DNA of 64,000 nucleotides, taken from contig NZ_CP046564.1 of NCBI RefSeq assembly GCF_009818105.1, positions 1,054,001 to 1,118,000 of the forward strand, given 5' to 3'. Within the stretch, counting starts at the first letter, position 1, and each line of letters begins with the position of its first letter. A program made the translations under genes and the position numbers. The DNA is from Bacillus sp. N1-1. GTDB lineage: Bacteria; Bacillota; Bacilli; Bacillales; Guptibacillaceae. Positions 39,842-47,084 of this stretch are shown piece by piece. Under the pieces are notes generated by a model, which was given only the letters and a program-made list of their open reading frames with translations, searched no databases and had not been told where the DNA came from.

Positions 39842-41257
39842 ATGAACCGGCAGAAACCTCTAACCTCACTGTTTACGAAGCGAAAGCCGAATTTTCTTAT
39901 CTTAATGGTGGATGAAGAACTCTATCCGTCAGTCTATGAACCGGATGAAGTGGGAGCCTGGCCGAAGAAAAATCTTTTAATGCAGGAACTTTTGCTTGAA
40001 AATGGATTTGAATTTAAGAATCACTATATTGGCAGCTCCGCCAGTTCTCCTAGTGAAATGACGCTTTATACAGGGCAGTATCCTTCCCTGCATGGGGTAA
40101 CGCAAACGAGTTTCTCGGCGAAAACGCAATTCAATCATGATATCGATTCGAATCACGTTCCAACGATGAGAGATTACTTACAAAAAGCCGGATATCAAGC
40201 TTACTGGAAAGAAAAATGCTTCGCTTCAGTTAAGGGCATTCAAGTGGCTAATCAGAGCACCGCAGCAGCAACTAACGAGGAAAGTGTTTCCGATGTGGTG
40301 TATGCGGATGAAGTTATGGCACTGCTTCAAAAGCTTGATAGAGAAGAAACGGAAGAATCAAAGCAGTGGGTGATTTTCAGCTCGTTTCTTTCAGAACAAA
40401 GTCACGGTCAGGTGATGAAAGTATTTCAGACGTTAAAGAAGACGACGTTTTATAGGAATACGATCGTTCTCTTTCTATTGATTGAGGGGCAAGGGTTAGG
40501 AGCGGATGGAAAGCGTAATGAAAAAAGAAATAATGTGTTTGAAAAATCGATTCATGTCCCCTTGATTGTTCATAGTCCGGCGCTCTTTAACGGCAAAAAG
40601 AGCACTACAATGCTAACCAGTCATGTAGACGTACTACCGACCATGTTAGGGCTTGCGGGAATTGATGAGGAAGAGATTCAGACGTTGCTTAGCTTTGATT
40701 ATACGGAAGTTCGTCCGCTTGTCGGAAGAGATCTTACTCCGCTCCTGTCGGGGAAGAAGCGATTTTACCGGGCAAATGAACCGCTTTATTTTATGACGAA
40801 TGATGATGGAAGACGAGGACTTAATGGTGCTCCTGAAGAATCAGAGGAATTAGTTGTCCAACCGAACCATATTGAAGCAGTGATGACAACGTTGCATACT
40901 GGCGACGAGGATCAGAAGGAAGTTTGGAAATACGCTCGTTACTATGATGATCCACAATTCTGGAGAATTCCTGGCGTGTCAGATGTGACCGTCACTCAAT
41001 CGAATTCTGTTCCATCTGAAGTGGAGGAACCATTATCAAGATGGGTAACCACTACAAAGACGACTCCCGCTCCGGATGAATTTGAGCTATACAACGTAAC
41101 ACGCGATCCGTTAGAAGAAAAAAACCTCGCTCATCCAAACTTTGAAACACCTGAATCGAAAGAAAATCAAAAGGTTTTATCGCTCATACTAGAAGAGCAG
41201 CGTCGTCAGAAGCGATTGTCTCCGAGGAGAAGCGGCGCAGGGAACGTCGCTATGTGA
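39842..41257 (+). CDS. sulfatase-fold protein with degenerate active site
   Basis: A 471-residue soluble protein of the alkaline-phosphatase/sulfatase superfamily: PNFLILMVDEELYP at the N-terminus, the SPSEMTLYTGQYPSLHGV block (about 69-86), the LTSHVDVLPTMLGLAG block (about 258-273) and ELYNVTRDPLEEKNLAH near the end. Key residues are changed. The formylglycine motif C/S-x-P-S-R reads SSPSE, the metal DD reads DE, and the SDHG motif reads IEGQG. It is therefore unlikely to be a working sulfatase. ATG 39842 follows GAAGGAGGAACGAC. It is divergent from an amine oxidase. Confidence 0.75.
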   Translation: MNRQKPLTSLFTKRKPNFLILMVDEELYPSVYEPDEVGAWPKKNLLMQELLLENGFEFKNHYIGSSASSPSEMTLYTGQYPSLHGVTQTSFSAKTQFNHDIDSNHVPTMRDYLQKAGYQAYWKEKCFASVKGIQVANQSTAAATNEESVSDVVYADEVMALLQKLDREETEESKQWVIFSSFLSEQSHGQVMKVFQTLKKTTFYRNTIVLFLLIEGQGLGADGKRNEKRNNVFEKSIHVPLIVHSPALFNGKKSTTMLTSHVDVLPTMLGLAGIDEEEIQTLLSFDYTEVRPLVGRDLTPLLSGKKRFYRANEPLYFMTNDDGRRGLNGAPEESEELVVQPNHIEAVMTTLHTGDEDQKEVWKYARYYDDPQFWRIPGVSDVTVTQSNSVPSEVEEPLSRWVTTTKTTPAPDEFELYNVTRDPLEEKNLAHPNFETPESKENQKVLSLILEEQRRQKRLSPRRSGAGNVAM

Positions 41258-41285
41258 GTTTACTGAGATTTAGGACTGTAAACAT

Positions 41286-41319
41286 CGAAAGCGGAAGCGC
41301 TTATGCTCTTCCGCTTTCG
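41286..41319 (+). terminator. terminator
   Basis: CGAAAGCGGAAG, loop CGCTTATGCT, CTTCCGCTTTCG, a perfect 12-bp stem followed by ACGTTTTGT. The distal arm ends in the TTCGAC of repeat copy 9. Confidence 0.7.
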
Positions 41320-41355
41320 ACGTTTTGTGACAAATAACGGGTGGTGACAGGCACC
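41316..41355 (+). repeat. dispersed bipartite repeat, copy 9
   Basis: TTCGAC at 41316, CGGGT at 41338 and GGTGACAGGCACC at 41343-41355, spacing exactly 27. The flank TGACAAATAACGGG is shared with copy 4. Confidence 0.8.
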
Positions 41356-41601
41356 CTCACGAACTAGATCTTTGTGCTTATCTTTGTCAACTAACAAACC
41401 CATCGAATGATTTAATGAACTTCAATTATCGTGACTTAAAGACTACTAAAAAGTAATAATATGGTACTTATCTACAACGATAGACACGCACTGAAAAGTT
41501 CCATACGCACCACCAAGTAATAATTTTATCGCTTTCATATTCGCTTTTAGTAGTTCTATACTGTGACAGTAAACAAAACAGCTAGGAAGGAGTGAACACA
41601 T
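41356..41601 (+). other. intergenic region before the quinone reductase gene
   Basis: About 245 bp. AAGTAATAATATGGTACTT (41451-41469) contains the inverted pair AAGTA/TACTT, and a second AAGTAATAATTTT occurs at 41515. These could be regulator sites. TATACT near 41561 may be the -10. No coding frame was seen. Confidence 0.35.
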
Positions 41602-42153
41602 ATGAAGAACATTCTATTGATTAATGGACATGAGTATTTTCCGAAGTCGAAGGGAGAGTTAAACAAAACGATCTTTAATGAATGGAACGAAGTCCTCTCA
41701 TCAGACTATGAAGTGAAAACAACGATCGTTGATGAAGGGTATGATGTCGACCAAGAAATTGAGAAGTGGCAGTGGGCAGATGTCATCATCATGCAAACGC
41801 CGATTTACTGGTTTAGTATCCCAGGTAACTTCAAGAAATACATTGACCGTGTCTACATGGACAAGATTTTCTTCATCGGATCCGATCGTTATGGTCAGGG
41901 CGGGATGTTTACTGAGAAGAAATATATGCTGTCGCTCACATGGAACGCACCTGAAGCAGCGTTTGGAAATGAACAGAGCTTCTTTGAAGGACGAGATCTT
42001 GATCAAGCGATCGATCACCTTCACAAGATGAACCAATACATCGGTATGCGTCCGCTACCTACCTACTCGATTCACAATGTGATGAAGGAAACAAATATGC
42101 CGCACTATAAGACAAAGCTTCATGATCATTATCGAGAAGTATTTGGGAAATAG
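41602..42153 (+). CDS. flavodoxin-fold NAD(P)H quinone reductase (MdaB type)
   Basis: A 183-residue flavoprotein. The phosphate loop region INGHEYFPKSKGELN (8-22) binds FMN/FAD; ADVIIMQTPIYWFSIPGNFKKYIDRV (about 59-84) is the conserved core of MdaB/NQO enzymes, and YMLSLTWNAPEAAFG follows. Members perform two-electron reduction of quinones and electrophiles with NAD(P)H. It is directly followed by an aldo/keto reductase, so the pair may serve detoxification of quinones and carbonyls. ATG 41602 follows GGAAGGAGTGAACACAT. Confidence 0.85.
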   Translation: MKNILLINGHEYFPKSKGELNKTIFNEWNEVLSSDYEVKTTIVDEGYDVDQEIEKWQWADVIIMQTPIYWFSIPGNFKKYIDRVYMDKIFFIGSDRYGQGGMFTEKKYMLSLTWNAPEAAFGNEQSFFEGRDLDQAIDHLHKMNQYIGMRPLPTYSIHNVMKETNMPHYKTKLHDHYREVFGK

Positions 42154-42232
42154 CGCATTCCATTACCATCAGAAGGTTTAAAATTAGATTTTCGGGAAAA
42201 CCAATAAAGGAAGATTGAAAGGAGTAATAATC

Positions 42233-43072
42233 ATGACAGTACAAACAAAAACACTAAACAACAATATTGAAATGCCTGAACTAGGTTACGGCGTATTTCG
42301 AGTAGAGCAAGGTCAGGAATTGGTTGAAGCTGTGAAAACAGCGATTAAGAAAGGCTATCGCAGCATTGATACGGCTGCGATCTACGGTAACGAGGAAAGT
42401 GTAGGTCAAGGCGTTAACCAAGCGATTGAAGAAGGTCTCGTAACGAGAGATGAACTTTTCATTACTTCAAAAGTATGGAACGACGATCTATCTTACGATG
42501 AAACGATTCAAGCTTATGAAACAAGCCTATCTAAGCTAGGTCTTGAGTATTTAGATCTTTACCTGATTCACTGGCCAGGGGATAACAAATACCAGGAGCC
42601 TTGGAAAGCATTAGAAACCCTATATAAAGAAAAACGTGTACGTGCTATTGGCGTAAGTAACTTCCAGGTAAACCACCTTGAAGATCTTCGCAAAAACTTT
42701 GAGATTACACCGGTAATTAACCAAATTGAATTCCACCCCCGCTTAACGCAAGAAGAAGTGAGAACGTATTGTGAAGAGCACAACATTCAAGTGGAAGCAT
42801 GGTCACCACTAATGGCTGGTGAATTGTTGGATAACGAAACGATCGCAGGCATTGCAGAGAAATACAATAAGTCTGTAGCTCAGGTTATCCTTCGCTGGGA
42901 CTTGCAGCATAACGTTATTACGATTCCAAAATCAATGAACGAGAAGCGCATTGAAGCGAACATCGACCTCTTTGATTTTGAACTAACATCAGAGGAAATG
43001 AAGCAGCTCGATGCATTGAATGACAATGCTCGTAGCGGTCCTCATCCCGATGAATTTGATTTTAAAATGTAA
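42233..43072 (+). CDS. aldo/keto reductase (YvgN/2,5-diketogluconate reductase type)
   Basis: A 279-residue NADPH-dependent reductase. The catalytic tetrad is Asp and Tyr in IDTAAIYGNE (about 45-54), Lys in FITSKVWND (about 79) and His in YLIHWPG (about 112). The C-terminal IPKSMNEKRIEAN binds NADPH. The best-characterised relatives (YvgN, YtbE) reduce methylglyoxal and other aldehydes. ATG 42233 follows GAAAGGAGTAATAATC; an in-frame ATG at 42215 precedes that site. It is 79 bp from the MdaB-type gene and probably shares its transcript. Confidence 0.9.
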   Translation: MTVQTKTLNNNIEMPELGYGVFRVEQGQELVEAVKTAIKKGYRSIDTAAIYGNEESVGQGVNQAIEEGLVTRDELFITSKVWNDDLSYDETIQAYETSLSKLGLEYLDLYLIHWPGDNKYQEPWKALETLYKEKRVRAIGVSNFQVNHLEDLRKNFEITPVINQIEFHPRLTQEEVRTYCEEHNIQVEAWSPLMAGELLDNETIAGIAEKYNKSVAQVILRWDLQHNVITIPKSMNEKRIEANIDLFDFELTSEEMKQLDALNDNARSGPHPDEFDFKM

Positions 43073-43078
43073 GACCGA

Positions 43079-43113
43079 AGAAGGATCTTATCTGTTGATA
43101 AGATCCTTCTTTT
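43079..43113 (+). terminator. terminator
   Basis: AGAAGGATCTTATC, loop TGTT, GATAAGATCCTTCTTTT after the aldo/keto reductase. Confidence 0.85.
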
Positions 43114-43173
43114 AGATTTCTAGCGGTAATGGCAAGTCTACTCGAAACCAATATCAAAAAGTGATAACTAGCG

Positions 43174-43205
43174 AAGCCGATCTCATTTTTGGGATCGGCT
43201 TTTTC
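43174..43205 (+). terminator. second terminator without an obvious gene
   Basis: AAGCCGATC, loop TCATTTTTG, GGATCGGCTTTTTC, about 60 bp after the previous terminator. It may be a fail-safe copy or end a short untranslated RNA. Confidence 0.6.
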
Positions 43206-43286
43206 AAATTCTAAAAATTTATTTTCCCCGCGATGCCCCTTTTTCAACTTTCCAAACGATATATAGGGTGAAAGGAGGTGATCAGC

Positions 43287-43505
43287 ATGGCAACCTCATC
43301 CCTAATGGATACGCAGCTTCGCATGGTACTTGAAGTTGGCGTTGACGAGAATGGCAAATCCATTTTTCGCAGCAAGAACTTCAACAACGTGAAAACATCC
43401 GCTACGCCTGATGCGCTGTTTGCAGTCGCATTAGCGCTAGCACCGCTTCAGCAGCACAATTTGTTTGCAGTTGAGCGCAATGATTCGTCTGATCTTCAAG
43501 CGTAA
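43287..43505 (+). CDS. DUF1659 protein
   Basis: A 72-residue protein: TQLRMVLEVGVDENGKSIFRSKNFNNVKTSATPDALFAVALAL. This beta-then-helix pattern is the DUF1659 family, found with DUF2922 and YvrJ proteins in sporulating Firmicutes. The ribosome site GAAAGGAGGTGATCAGC is nearly perfect; ATG 43287 is chosen over an in-frame ATC/ATG upstream. Function unknown. Confidence 0.8.
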   Translation: MATSSLMDTQLRMVLEVGVDENGKSIFRSKNFNNVKTSATPDALFAVALALAPLQQHNLFAVERNDSSDLQA

Positions 43506-43542
43506 CGAATTCACAAAACTTTAAGGAAGGAGGAAAACCAGC

Positions 43543-43761
43543 ATGGCCAAAACACTCGAACTTCAGTTCAACACGCGTGACAACAAACCTTTTTCGATTA
43601 CGCTAAGCGATCCAGTCGAGCCTGTGAATCCAGCTACAATTGCAGCGGCGATGGATACGCTTCTTGCACAAAACTGTTTTACAACAAGTGGAGGCGACCT
43701 TGTTTCGAAAAAAGGCGCCCGTATCATTGAGCGCAACGAGAATGACATTATTATCGGTTAA
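43543..43761 (+). CDS. DUF2922 protein
   Basis: A 72-residue protein (KTLELQFNTRDNKPFSITLS, then DPVEPVNPATIAAAMDTLLAQNCF and a C-terminal GARIIERNENDIIIG). It fits DUF2922, the usual partner of DUF1659. ATG 43543 follows AAGGAAGGAGGAAAACCAGC. It lies 37 bp after the DUF1659 gene in the same operon. Function unknown. Confidence 0.8.
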   Translation: MAKTLELQFNTRDNKPFSITLSDPVEPVNPATIAAAMDTLLAQNCFTTSGGDLVSKKGARIIERNENDIIIG

Positions 43762-43769
43762 GCAATTCA

Positions 43770-43796
43770 GAGGAAGGGCACTTGTCCTTCCTCTTT
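43770..43796 (+). terminator. intra-operon hairpin
   Basis: GAGGAAGG, loop GCACTTGT, CCTTCCTC then TTTAG, between the DUF2922 and YvrJ genes; a weak attenuator. Confidence 0.6.
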
Positions 43797-43831
43797 AGCA
43801 AGTTAACTAAGCGAACAAGGAGGGAGAACGA

Positions 43832-43993
43832 ATGGAGTCCTGGATGTCTCTGATCAGCGATGTTGGCTTTCCGGTTGTGGTCACGCTTTACTTGCTACAC
43901 CGCATTGAGCAAAAGCTCGATACGCTGAACGATACCATTCTGCAGCTACCAGATCACTTAAACGCTCGAAGTTCGAATCAGAAAACAGGGTGA
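43832..43993 (+). CDS. YvrJ-family protein
   Basis: Fifty-three residues, ATG 43832 after AACAAGGAGGGAGAACGA. The sequence (MESWMSLISDVGFPVVVTLY, then LLHRIEQKLDTLNDTILQL) has one N-terminal helix and an amphipathic coiled segment, the YvrJ pattern. It completes the DUF1659-DUF2922-YvrJ trio. It is below common ORF length limits. Function unknown. Confidence 0.75.
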   Translation: MESWMSLISDVGFPVVVTLYLLHRIEQKLDTLNDTILQLPDHLNARSSNQKTG

Positions 43994-44006
43994 TCCCTGT
44001 AAAAAG

Positions 44007-44042
44007 GAGAGAAGGTTCACTAGGAAAAGTGAGCCCTCTCTC
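44007..44042 (+). terminator. hairpin after the YvrJ gene
   Basis: GAGAGAAGGTTCACT, loop AGGAAA, AGTGAGCC.CTCTCTC, 14 bp after the YvrJ stop. No T-run; probably a 3' end stem. Confidence 0.5.
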
Positions 44043-44201
44043 TACAATACATAAGCCATACCCAACTTCATATCGAACAGCGGCTTCCCATTCTTTTCTT
44101 AAATTTGGAGATGGTGAGGTTTCTTCAAGTGCGCCGTTGTTCAGAACGTGGAATGCCTACCGCACGTTTGAAAATAAAACTTGTCAGGTGAGCTGAAGCC
44201 G

Positions 44202-44354
44202 ATGCAGAAAATTCAGCGTTCTCAAAGATACACAGTTCCCGGTTTCTGTGGTGAGAAGCTATGGCGTGAACGGCCGTTAACGGTTCGGGTAGGTAACCAG
44301 GCGTACTACGGTACGGGTAGCAGCGCACAGATGGCGCACATTGGACTGGTTTGA
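44202..44354 (+). CDS. uncertain 50-residue frame
   Basis: ATG 44202 to TGA 44352 with a weak GGTGAG upstream. The product (MQKIQRSQRYTVPGFCGEKL, then an Arg-rich middle and GTGSSAQMAHIGLV) is unlike any family I know. It may be a chance frame within a decayed or structured region. Confidence 0.2.
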   Translation: MQKIQRSQRYTVPGFCGEKLWRERPLTVRVGNQAYYGTGSSAQMAHIGLV

Positions 44355-44447
44355 TGTGTAGAAAGTGTGCTGTTGAAGAAATTTAAGCGTTCAAATCGGG
44401 TGATACGGTGGAAACCTCAGAAGGTCTCAGTAGACTTCAGTAGAAAA

Positions 44448-44511
44448 GGACGGCTACTTTTCCAGCGCTGATGTTTTTTATCAGCGCTGTAAAGGTAGTC
44501 ATTCTCTGTCC
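44448..44511. other. long imperfect hairpin
   Basis: Arms GGCTACTTT.CAGCGCTGAT and ATCAGCGCTG.AAAGGTAGTC enclose a G-T6 loop, with outer GGAC/GTCC pairs. The upper stem CAGCGCTG is itself palindromic. About 20 base pairs in total; a candidate structured RNA element. Confidence 0.5.
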
Positions 44512-44702
44512 AATGTTTCCTATCTGATCTAGTGCCTTCAGAGGTTTAAGGGCACAAGAGAGCATTGGAGCTTAGGAAAATAAAGAGGAAGAAAGAGAAG
44601 GATGGGGGATATGATAGGGGGTTGGGGAGAGCGGGTCAGAGTTTGACGTTAGGTTTTAATACGGAGAGTACGATCGATTATCGTATAAAGCTACACATAC
44701 AA

Positions 44703-44741
44703 TTCGACATCATGTAACACCAATCGGGTGGTGACAGGCAC
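44703..44741 (+). repeat. dispersed bipartite repeat, copy 10
   Basis: TTCGAC at 44703, CGGGT at 44725 and GGTGACAGGCAC at 44730-44741; spacing exactly 27. The last base of the core is the last base of the ArsR-type regulator's stop codon on the minus strand. Confidence 0.8.
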
Positions 44742-45640
44742 TAGTTCAAGAACTGATCGATCTTCTTGCTAAACGCTTTCGCAATTTCTTTATTCGCACT
44801 GTAATAAAACGTATTACGCTCATCCCTGATATGAATATTCACTAATCCAGCTCCTCTTAAAATAGAAAGATGATGATGGATATTGCCTTTTGCCATACCG
44901 ATTTCAGAAACAATGTCGGTAAATGTATGAGAACCGTGAGACAAGTATTGCAAAATCTTTAGTCTCTTCTCATCACCTAATGCTTTTGTAAAACGAAGGA
45001 CTTCGTTGAGTTCATCTTTTGTGTCTTTAATAGGATAAGTAATATAAAGCGTACCTTTCAAATGATCGATGAATGCCATAGGATGAAGATGGATGGAGGG
45101 GATTAAGCAAACATTCTTAACCGTTTCCGATTCGATGATAAAACGGCTTGCTTGTAAAATCACTTTCTCTCCTGTTTTTTCTACCAGCATCTTCCGTTTC
45201 CTTTCTGCATCAGCTGTTAATCGCTCCAAAACTTCCTCGCTATGAAACTGAAAATATTCCTCATTCCAACTCTTTAACAGCTTGATCGACTGATCTCGCT
45301 GGTCCAATAAATTTGTAGGTAACGTCATTTTATCGTCGAGCGAACTAGCAATTCGCTCGAACAACTCCCCAGCTGACATATTTCCTAACCATTCAAAAAA
45401 AGAATCGATTTCATTCTTATAAGGAGTTTGTTCAATGAATAGAACGAGTAAATCTTCAAACATCAGATTCTCTTTTAATGCAATCGCCTCTTTCAAATCA
45501 GGTGAGAGAGATTCTTCCACTTCCCCTGGCCACTTAGAGCCAAGATCTAAATACTTCATAAGGGTTTGTCTTTTATATAAAGAAAAGCTTAATAAGAGCT
45601 CATAGATTGGGGAAGCTAGGACGCTAACGTTATAGGACAT
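44741..45640 (-). CDS. ArsR-type regulator with long N-terminal domain
   Basis: A 299-residue protein. Residues about 215-295 form a winged helix of the ArsR class (ALGDEKRLKILQYLSHGSHTFTDIVSEIGMAKGNIHHHLSIL). The N-terminal 200 residues form a helical domain of the sort attached to this HTH in bacilli (DUF5937-like); it may bind a small ligand. No Cys cluster for metals is seen. It is divergent from an alpha/beta hydrolase gene, with a palindromic operator over the hydrolase promoter. ATG 45640 follows GGAGGGAAATTT. Confidence 0.8.
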   Translation of the reverse strand: MSYNVSVLASPIYELLLSFSLYKRQTLMKYLDLGSKWPGEVEESLSPDLKEAIALKENLMFEDLLVLFIEQTPYKNEIDSFFEWLGNMSAGELFERIASSLDDKMTLPTNLLDQRDQSIKLLKSWNEEYFQFHSEEVLERLTADAERKRKMLVEKTGEKVILQASRFIIESETVKNVCLIPSIHLHPMAFIDHLKGTLYITYPIKDTKDELNEVLRFTKALGDEKRLKILQYLSHGSHTFTDIVSEIGMAKGNIHHHLSILRGAGLVNIHIRDERNTFYYSANKEIAKAFSKKIDQFLN

Positions 45641-45724
45641 AAATTTCCCTCCGATTCCTCATTATTTTTATTCATCTTAGCACAGTTCTATATAAGAATA
45701 ATCCGAAAATTACTAATTATTATA

Positions 45725-45758
45725 TTGACTGAATATTTTAGTTCAATTAATATTGAAC
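45725..45758 (+). promoter_or_regulatory. SigA promoter with overlapping operator
   Basis: TTGACT (45725-45730), 17-bp spacer, TAATAT (45748-45753) form a near-consensus vegetative promoter for the hydrolase gene. The palindrome GTTCAAT-TAAT-ATTGAAC (45741-45758) covers the -10. The adjacent ArsR-type protein is the likely repressor. Confidence 0.75.
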
Positions 45759-45785
45759 TTATAGAAATGGTGGGAGGTTTTTACA

Positions 45786-46724
45786 ATGACATTCATTGAA
45801 CTGCAAAGTCAGGTGATTGATCTTGTTGAAAAGAAAGCCAATAAGGAAGCCTTTTTGTTAATGGAACAAGCAAAAGAAAAGTTCCCTCAGAAACGTGACC
45901 GCTTAGGCCATTGGATCGCAAGTTTATACGTTTTAGAAGGAAAACATCAGGAAGCTCTGGCTGAACTTCATGAAGTGATTCAGCATGGATTGTGGTGGAA
46001 TCCAGAGATTTTATCATCAGATCCTGAGTTGAGCGCATTGAAATCCTATGCTGAGTTCAACACGATTTTGATGACATGCCAACGAATGTATGAAGCTGAA
46101 AAAGAATCCTCCAATGCTCATTACAGTACTCTCGGTAACCAGGAAGCGGAAACGGTTCTCTTTCCACTGCACTGGAAAGGATCAAATATCAAAGAATTTT
46201 CGCAGCAGTGGGCTGACCCGAAGCTAAATTACTTTATGGGTTTTCCTCAATCTTCTCAACTTTTTAGCTACCAGTGCTATTCATGGGATGACACATCAAC
46301 GGCGTTTCATGATGTGAAAACAACATATCAAGAATTCTCTCAAAAGAATAATGTATCTAAAAAAATGTCTATCCTTGCGGGGGCATCACAAGGAGGAAAT
46401 ATCGCAACCCAAATGAGTTTGCGAGCTGACGTGGAAGAATTTCATCATTTTATTGCGATTGTCCCAGCTTTCGATCTTAAAGCACTTCAAGAAATACTAA
46501 AAAATCAGCTGAATCCTCATGTAAGAAGCTGCATCATTACAGGCGATCAAGATCCTTTCTATGAAACTGTATTGGAAGCGGTTCAACTGTTTGAAACGTA
46601 TCAGATTCCTTGCAAACTCATTGTAAAAGAAGGAATGGGGCATGAATTTCCAAGTGATTTCCCAAATGTGTTAGAAGAAGCAGTTCAATATGTAACAGAA
46701 CGGGATAGGATCAGAAATAAGTAA
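45786..46724 (+). CDS. alpha/beta hydrolase with N-terminal helical repeat
   Basis: A 312-residue soluble protein. Residues 1-100 are helical and TPR-like (KKANKEAFLLMEQAKEKFPQ, then EGKHQEALAELHEVI). The rest is an alpha/beta-hydrolase of the YtaP/dienelactone-hydrolase kind: nucleophile elbow GASQGG (about 198-203), acid Asp in ITGDQDPFYE and His in EGMGHEFP (about 283). Substrate unknown, probably an ester. It is under the promoter-operator described just upstream. ATG 45786 follows GGGAGGTTTTTACA. Confidence 0.8.
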   Translation: MTFIELQSQVIDLVEKKANKEAFLLMEQAKEKFPQKRDRLGHWIASLYVLEGKHQEALAELHEVIQHGLWWNPEILSSDPELSALKSYAEFNTILMTCQRMYEAEKESSNAHYSTLGNQEAETVLFPLHWKGSNIKEFSQQWADPKLNYFMGFPQSSQLFSYQCYSWDDTSTAFHDVKTTYQEFSQKNNVSKKMSILAGASQGGNIATQMSLRADVEEFHHFIAIVPAFDLKALQEILKNQLNPHVRSCIITGDQDPFYETVLEAVQLFETYQIPCKLIVKEGMGHEFPSDFPNVLEEAVQYVTERDRIRNK

Positions 46725-46817
46725 AATGAGGGTATACGATATTGGAAAATGAAACCAAATCTCTTTTGGGTCGTATAAGTAAGAGAGTGTGAAAAGTAGA
46801 AAAGGGGGAGATTAAAA

Positions 46818-47024
46818 ATGGAGTCAAACAAAAATTTATTCTCAAAACCCTACTGGATAATAAATACGCTCGGTCTCTTACTTTTTGTCCTTATAGGTGT
46901 GTTCCTTGTTGTAAATGATCATCTCACTGCTTTTACAATCATGGCCGTTTGCTATGGATTTGTTATGTTTATTGGTAATTCGCTGTATCGCTCAAATCGA
47001 AGTCAGAAAAATAGAGACAGATAA
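46818..47024 (+). CDS. small two-helix membrane protein
   Basis: Sixty-eight residues, ATG 46818 after AAAGGGGGAGATTAAAA. Helices at about 13-33 and 37-57; basic tail RSNRSQKNRDR. No family recognised. It is separate from the hydrolase gene by 93 bp. Confidence 0.55.
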   Translation: MESNKNLFSKPYWIINTLGLLLFVLIGVFLVVNDHLTAFTIMAVCYGFVMFIGNSLYRSNRSQKNRDR

Positions 47025-47055
47025 CCATTTTGCATTTTCTTTAAGTAAAAAGAAA

Positions 47056-47084
47056 AAAGTCTCCCAGTGTTACTGGGAAGACTT
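47056..47084 (-). terminator. PepSY gene terminator
   Basis: Minus strand AAGTCTTCCCAGT, loop AAC, ACTGGGAGACTTTTTTC; the stem includes the stop codon. On the plus strand it is a weaker end for the 68-residue gene. Confidence 0.75.

Larger units (their letters stand above)
43994..44740. other. 750-bp region without a recognised gene
   Basis: Holds a strong hairpin at 44007-44042, a weak 50-codon frame at 44202-44354 and a long imperfect hairpin at 44448-44511. The stretch 44560-44660 is purine-rich (GAGGAAGAAAGAGAAGG). It ends in repeat copy 10. The lack of frames plus structure suggests a structured RNA or decayed DNA. It matches no large RNA class that I can recognise. Confidence 0.4.

Noticed and set aside
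43990..44196. 68-codon frame after the YvrJ gene
   Set aside because: It starts inside the YvrJ stop, runs through a strong hairpin, has an Arg/Ser-rich unlikely composition and resembles no family.
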